Assembly: GCF_020150455.1 (NCBI RefSeq)
Contig: NZ_CP083740.1
Location: 1,302,001-1,366,000 of the forward strand
Length of the DNA stretch: 64,000 nucleotides
Origin: Bremerella sp. TYQ1
GTDB taxonomy: Bacteria > Planctomycetota > Planctomycetia > Pirellulales > Pirellulaceae
Reading direction: 5' to 3'
Part shown: positions 59,770-64,000 of the stretch, in pieces
Layout: each line of letters begins with the position of its first letter
Numbering within the stretch: the first letter of the stretch is position 1
Notes under the pieces: model-generated
What the model saw: the letters and a program-made list of their open reading frames with translations, nothing else
The model's database searches: none
Told to the model about the DNA's origin: nothing
Program-made: the position numbers and the translations under genes

Positions 59770-60681
59770 TTAGAGGTTGGAATTGATTTTCTCAATTGCC
59801 GCGGAAATCTGTGTTTGAATGGATGCTTCTGGCTCGGAAAGAAGCGGCGTGATCGGACCCGTCTGGGCGATTCCGGCCAGTTCCGTCGCACGATGCAAAA
59901 TAGTGATCGGGCCCAAATCATCTCGTAGCTGTTCCAACGGAAGGAACTTTTCACGGATCGATTCTGCTTCGTCCCACTGCTTCGCTTGAATCGCCTTCAG
60001 CAGGGCAGTCGAAAGCTCAGGGTAAACACACCCACATCCGGTCGTGAAGCCACCCAGGCCAAAGTCTTGCATGTGAACGATCGCCGGCTGATCGCCCAAA
60101 CCACTTAAAATCAGCGTCGGGTCAATGTTGTTGACCAGACCGCGAAGGTAATCGTCTTTCGTGTAATCGTCTCGGACGACAGCGTACTTGATGGCCGACA
60201 CGCACCCGTCGTTAACCAATGCCGTGGCATCCTCGACTGTCATCACTCCGCCGTATTTCAGGTACAGAACAATCGGCTTGCCAAACTTTTCAACAACGTT
60301 TCGGATCCCTGTTGCCAACCCGGCCGATGTCAACACGTCGCGTTGAGGAAGGACCATTGCCGTGGGAAATGCGAAATCGTTGAGGATGTCGATCTGATCG
60401 AGCATCGTTCCGTACGCAGGACCAATCGCCGGAATCACAAGGGTTTGCTCGGCGGCCGTTTCGCTGATCAGCTGAAGGGCTTCGCGATACTCCTTGAGCG
60501 TCAAATGATAGAAGATCGCGTTGCCACCATACAGCAATGTCGAAATTCCGCCTTGTTCGATGTGGCGGATAATCTTCTCATTTTCCTGCTGGTTCAGCTG
60601 ACCATTGTCAGAGCGAGCCAACGAAGGGACAGCCCAAACCGATTGAGCGATCGTTTCTGCAGTCAGTGGTTTTGTATCCAT
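59770..60681 (-). CDS. DapA-family aldolase of a sugar-acid cluster
   Basis: A 303-residue class I aldolase of the dihydrodipicolinate synthase superfamily. Seen: GGISTLLYGGNAIFYHLTLK at the substrate loop, IPAIGPAYGTMLDQ, the catalytic tyrosine region PIVLYLKYGGVM and the Schiff-base lysine in CVSAIKYAVVRDDYTKDDYL. The loop YGGNAIF replaces the usual GTTGE, so it is a divergent member unlike the copy at 9214-10137. It follows the IlvD/Edd dehydratase by 30 bases and comes last in a run with a GntP permease, fitting cleavage or dehydration of a 2-keto-3-deoxy sugar acid. Lysine biosynthesis is unlikely from the context. Confidence 0.82.
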   Translation of the reverse strand: MDTKPLTAETIAQSVWAVPSLARSDNGQLNQQENEKIIRHIEQGGISTLLYGGNAIFYHLTLKEYREALQLISETAAEQTLVIPAIGPAYGTMLDQIDILNDFAFPTAMVLPQRDVLTSAGLATGIRNVVEKFGKPIVLYLKYGGVMTVEDATALVNDGCVSAIKYAVVRDDYTKDDYLRGLVNNIDPTLILSGLGDQPAIVHMQDFGLGGFTTGCGCVYPELSTALLKAIQAKQWDEAESIREKFLPLEQLRDDLGPITILHRATELAGIAQTGPITPLLSEPEASIQTQISAAIEKINSNL

Positions 60682-60711
60682 ATCCTGATGGCATTCCTCG
60701 AAGGTTGAATC

Positions 60712-62442
60712 TTAATGAATGGGCGGATCAGCGGTCTCTTCGCCGTGATGTAGGAAATCGAAATCGCATCCTGCATCCGCCTGGGTAACGTGTTTAAGAA
60801 ACATGGCTCCGTAACCACGTTTGTATTTTGCCGGGGGAGGCGTCCATTCGGCACGCCGCCGATCGAGTTCATCGTCGTCGACAAGCAAGTTCAGTTCACG
60901 CCGATCAATGCTAAGCTCGATCGTATCGCCATTTTTCACGAGTGCTAAAGGACCACCGACGGCGGCTTCGGGGGCAACATGAAGCACGCACGTTCCGTAA
61001 CTCGTTCCGCTCATCCGAGCATCCGAGATCCGCACGAGATCGCGTACCCCTTGCTTCAGAAGATGATCCGGAATCGGCAACATGCCCCACTCCGGAAACC
61101 CAGGACCACCATGCGGCCCGGCGTTTCTTAAGATCAAAACCGAGTCGGCAGTGATGCCTGTCGCAGGATCGTTGAGTTTGGCTTTTAAATCTTCGTAGGT
61201 GTCGAACACGACCGCAGGCCCACGATGGTTGAGCAGCCGAGGCGATGCAGCCGTCGGCTTAATGATACAACCAGACGGCGAAAGATTCCCTCGCAGCACG
61301 AACGTACCGCCGGTCGGAGAGACCGCATTGTCGATCGAACGAATGATGTCGTCGTCGATGACTTCGGCTTTCTCGATATTCTCGCCCAGCGAAAAACCGT
61401 TGACGGTCTTACAGCTGCCGTCGATGTGTGATCCCAATTGATTCAGCAAAGCAGGCAAGCCGCCGGCGTCGAAGAAGTCTTCCATCAGAAACTTGCCGGC
61501 CGGTCGGACATTGGCGAGAACTGGAGTCGTTCGGGAAAGCTCGTCAAAGCGTTCCAACGTCAGTTCGATTCCTGCTCGGCGAGCCATCGCGATAATATGA
61601 ACGATCGCATTGGTCGACCCGCCGATCGCCATGCTGGTAACAATGGCGTTATCAAAGGACTTATCTGTCAACACGTCAGACGGACGAAGTTCTTCTTGGG
61701 CCAATTCGACAGCTCGGCGACCAGAGGCGACAGCCAATCGCGAGTGCTCCGAGATAACGGCTGGAACCGACGACGCGCCTGGTAGTGTCAGTCCCATCGA
61801 CTCGGCAATCGATGCCATGGTCGAAGCGGTCCCCATGGTCATGCATGTTCCTGCCGAACGCGCGATACAGTTTTCGATTTCTCCCCATGCTTCGTCGCAA
61901 AGATTACCAGCGCGACGTTCGTCCCAGTATTTCCATGCGTCGCTACCGCTGCCGAGCGTCTGGTCTTTCCAACGCGCTTTCAGCATAGGACCAGCGGGCA
62001 GAAAGATAACCGGCCGGTCCGCCGAGATCGCCCCCATGATCATCGCAGGCACGGTCTTATCGCAGCCCCCCATCAACACAGCGGCATCGATCGGATGGCA
62101 TCGCAGGACTTCTTCGGTCTCCATTGCCAGCATATTGCGATAAAGCATCGTCGTCGGCTTCATCATCATTTCGCCGAGCGACATTACCGGGACTTCGACC
62201 GGAAAACCGCCCATTTGCCAGATGCCACGTTTTACTTCTTTAACCCGTTCAGGGAAGTGCGAATGGCACGTGTTCAGATCGCTCCACGTATTGAGAATGG
62301 CAACGACCGGTTTCCCTCGAAAATCGGCGTCGTCATAACCCATTCCCTTCAGACGAGAACGATGGCCAAAGCCGCGCAACGTGTCGGGATCGAACCAGCG
62401 ACCACTGTGATATTTCGGATCTTCGTTGGATGGAGACGACAT
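60712..62442 (-). CDS. IlvD/Edd-family sugar-acid dehydratase
   Basis: A 576-residue Fe-S dehydratase of the dihydroxy-acid/6-phosphogluconate/aldonic-acid dehydratase family. Three cysteine motifs are seen: TCHSHFPE, GGCDKTVPAMIMGA and GTCMTMGTASTMASIAE. GGSTNAIVHIIAMARRAGIE and DARMSGTSYGTCVLHVAPEA are further landmarks, the latter being the usual SDARxS region. Length and motif form (TCHSHF in place of HNxC) place it with the pentonate dehydratases such as arabonate or xylonate dehydratase rather than IlvD, though this is by eye. It would turn an aldonic acid into a 2-keto-3-deoxy acid, which the downstream DapA-family enzyme could process. The permease gene ends 54 bases upstream of its start. 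Confidence 0.85.
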   Translation of the reverse strand: MSSPSNEDPKYHSGRWFDPDTLRGFGHRSRLKGMGYDDADFRGKPVVAILNTWSDLNTCHSHFPERVKEVKRGIWQMGGFPVEVPVMSLGEMMMKPTTMLYRNMLAMETEEVLRCHPIDAAVLMGGCDKTVPAMIMGAISADRPVIFLPAGPMLKARWKDQTLGSGSDAWKYWDERRAGNLCDEAWGEIENCIARSAGTCMTMGTASTMASIAESMGLTLPGASSVPAVISEHSRLAVASGRRAVELAQEELRPSDVLTDKSFDNAIVTSMAIGGSTNAIVHIIAMARRAGIELTLERFDELSRTTPVLANVRPAGKFLMEDFFDAGGLPALLNQLGSHIDGSCKTVNGFSLGENIEKAEVIDDDIIRSIDNAVSPTGGTFVLRGNLSPSGCIIKPTAASPRLLNHRGPAVVFDTYEDLKAKLNDPATGITADSVLILRNAGPHGGPGFPEWGMLPIPDHLLKQGVRDLVRISDARMSGTSYGTCVLHVAPEAAVGGPLALVKNGDTIELSIDRRELNLLVDDDELDRRRAEWTPPPAKYKRGYGAMFLKHVTQADAGCDFDFLHHGEETADPPIH

Positions 62443-62496
62443 GGCAAACTGAGTGAAAGGAAGCGGAATCGACCGATTGAATCGACCAGTGCGGTG

Positions 62497-64000
62497 TTAA
62501 GCGAATGGAAAGAACATAGCAAAAACCAGGGTTGCCAGGAACGACACCACCCCCATGATCGTCAACAGAACGGTAAACGTTTTCAGCGTCTCTTTTTCCG
62601 TAAACCCGCTCATTCGGCTGATGACCCAGAATCCGCTGTCATTCATCCAGGGCAACGGCTTCGATCCACAGCCAATGGCCAGAGCCAGGTAGACCGGATG
62701 GAATGGCAATCCAATCTGCGTTGCGACAGGAACCACAATTCCAATCGCAGTGATCATAGCCACCGTCGCGGACCCTTGAATCACGCGGATGGATGCCGTG
62801 ATGAGAAATGCGGTCACCAACAAACCGATGCCGCCGACCGACTCCGGTAACGACTGAGCGATAACGGTACCGATGTTCGTCTGGCGAATCATTTCTCCGA
62901 AGGCGCCGCCGGCACAAGTGATCAAGACCACCACGCCCCCTTCGCTGAGGGCTTTCTGAACCGTTTTGCCCAATCCATTCCACGAAATGTCAGGCCTTCC
63001 AATCACCGTTGCAAGTGCCAAGATCGCGCCGATCGAGATCGCGATGTTTTTGTCGCCCAGGAAACCAATCGCCCAGTCGGCTGGGCCACTCAGCGACGCG
63101 ACGTCGACCGACTGGCTCACTGTTTTCATGGCTAGTAAAAAAATGGGTACAACGATCGGCAAGATCGAAACAAAGAAGCCCGGCAATTGTTTTTCGTCAA
63201 TTTCGGTGGGTTGTTCCGACGCCTCGATAGCCTCAAAACGAAGTGGGATCTGCCAGGTTCGATTGGCCCAAATCATGTACAGATAGCCAGCGATCACGCC
63301 CCAAATACCAACGCCGACCCCACCGACAATCATCGCTCCGATGTTGACATTCAATTCCGCAGCGACGAACAGCGGGCCAGGGGTGGGCGGAACAAGCGAA
63401 TGAGCCAACGTCCCGCCGACGACAATCGAAAGAACGTATTTCAAATAGTCGCGGCCTGTCCGTTTGGCCATCGCCTGGGCTAACGGCAACATGAGAAAGA
63501 AAACGGTATCGAAGAACACCGGAATCGCGAGCACGAAACTGCTAATCACGAACGCCAGCGCCGTCCAGCGTTCGCCCAATGCCGACCGAATCGAGCAAAC
63601 AATCCGCTCGGCAGCACCACTGGTCATCAAACCTTGACCGATAATCGAGGCCATCGCAATCAAGATACCAATTTTGGTGAATGTTCCCCCCAACGCATTA
63701 GTGACTCGATTGATGGCGCTGCTGTCGGCCAGCTTTTCCGCCGATTGATAGGCAGCTTGCGGGATCAGTTCACCATCTGTCCATGACGTTTCACTGGAAA
63801 CATCTGGGGGCAAATAGGCCGTGGTAGACGCATCGTTCGTTTCAAAGCGATCGATCCGAACCTCGGAGGTTTCGCCTTTCGCACGCTTGATGACAAAGTC
63901 TCCGGCCTTTGCAGGGAACTCCTCGCCAATTTGGGTCAGGGCAAGCTGACCATCTCGCGATTCGCTGATTATTGCTGTGGCATCATGCAAGACGCTTTGA
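62497..64000 (-). CDS. GntP-family gluconate/sugar-acid permease, 5' end outside the window
   Basis: At least 500 residues, open through the window edge. The readable part starts with a soluble stretch of about 90 residues (GEEFPAKAGDFVIKRAKGET) placed before NALGGTFTKIGILIAMASII, where GntP permeases have the KIGIVIA helix. The first membrane segments of the family are therefore probably encoded beyond base 64000, and the soluble stretch is an insertion in the first loop. Other landmarks: IPVFFDTVFFLMLPLAQAMA, HSLVPPTPGPLFVAAELNVN, GGVVVLITCAGGAFGEMIRQ, RVIQGSATVAMITAIGIVVP and GCGSKPLPWMNDSGFWVISR. It probably imports the aldonic acid used by the two downstream enzymes, by proton symport. 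Confidence 0.88.
   Translation of the reverse strand, partial: QSVLHDATAIISESRDGQLALTQIGEEFPAKAGDFVIKRAKGETSEVRIDRFETNDASTTAYLPPDVSSETSWTDGELIPQAAYQSAEKLADSSAINRVTNALGGTFTKIGILIAMASIIGQGLMTSGAAERIVCSIRSALGERWTALAFVISSFVLAIPVFFDTVFFLMLPLAQAMAKRTGRDYLKYVLSIVVGGTLAHSLVPPTPGPLFVAAELNVNIGAMIVGGVGVGIWGVIAGYLYMIWANRTWQIPLRFEAIEASEQPTEIDEKQLPGFFVSILPIVVPIFLLAMKTVSQSVDVASLSGPADWAIGFLGDKNIAISIGAILALATVIGRPDISWNGLGKTVQKALSEGGVVVLITCAGGAFGEMIRQTNIGTVIAQSLPESVGGIGLLVTAFLITASIRVIQGSATVAMITAIGIVVPVATQIGLPFHPVYLALAIGCGSKPLPWMNDSGFWVISRMSGFTEKETLKTFTVLLTIMGVVSFLATLVFAMFFPFA

Overview
The window reads as a chromosome segment of a Planctomycetota bacterium, most likely of the Pirellulales (Blastopirellula/Rhodopirellula/Bremerella-like). 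This rests on gene content: paired PSCyt1/DUF1549/DUF1553 and DUF1501 genes, two paired DUF1592 and DUF1552 genes, a PVC-type heme-binding CxxCH protein, secreted sulfatases, and a giant extracellular protein with the planctomycete-type N-terminal motif LESRQMLTA. Nothing looks phage-like. I saw no rRNA, tRNA, IS element or CRISPR array. Species assignment is inference.

Layout. 1-6445: the 3' part of a cysteine-synthase-fold gene, then two divergently placed sulfatase genes, one fused to an FG-GAP/VCBS-type repeat region. 6442-13450: a GntR/FCD regulator divergent from a carbohydrate operon (SSF symporter, DapA-family lyase, L-fucose-isomerase-like protein, FGGY kinase), followed by an exported FAD protein (13550-16054). 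16076-20637: a translationally coupled PSD1-type cytochrome gene and a DUF1501 gene. 20841-24610: a compact cls - glutamate decarboxylase - six-TM protein cluster. 24886-29279: heme-binding CxxCH protein and ceramidase-like hydrolase. 29294-32635: DUF1592 and DUF1552 pair. 33052-41155: a tightly overlapping five-gene operon with a MoxR AAA+ ATPase, a degenerate-vWA/beta-propeller protein, a TPR-like/beta-propeller protein and two small partners. This matches the architecture of the MoxR-vWA-beta-propeller (bpX) ternary conflict systems and is the most interesting locus here. 41416-45906: two secreted amidohydrolases, three domains in all, of which only one keeps visible metal ligands. 46387-51323: a second DUF1592/DUF1552 pair with an exported SUMF1-like protein. 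51613-59655: a 2680-residue extracellular protein built from SdrD-B-like, PKD-like and RTX-like repeats. 59770-64000: a sugar-acid catabolic cluster (DapA-family lyase, IlvD/Edd dehydratase, GntP permease cut by the window end).

How the genes fit together. Most of the window serves carbohydrate scavenging: exported sulfatases and FAD enzymes, surface cytochrome/Tat-exported hydrolase-like pairs, and two uptake-and-catabolism cassettes. Each cassette joins one transporter to one DapA-family lyase, with either isomerase plus kinase or a dehydratase. The MoxR-bpX operon stands apart as a cytoplasmic signalling or defence-type machine. Gene boundaries were chosen from signal peptides, Shine-Dalgarno spacing and stop/start overlaps; family names come from motif recognition, without database searches.
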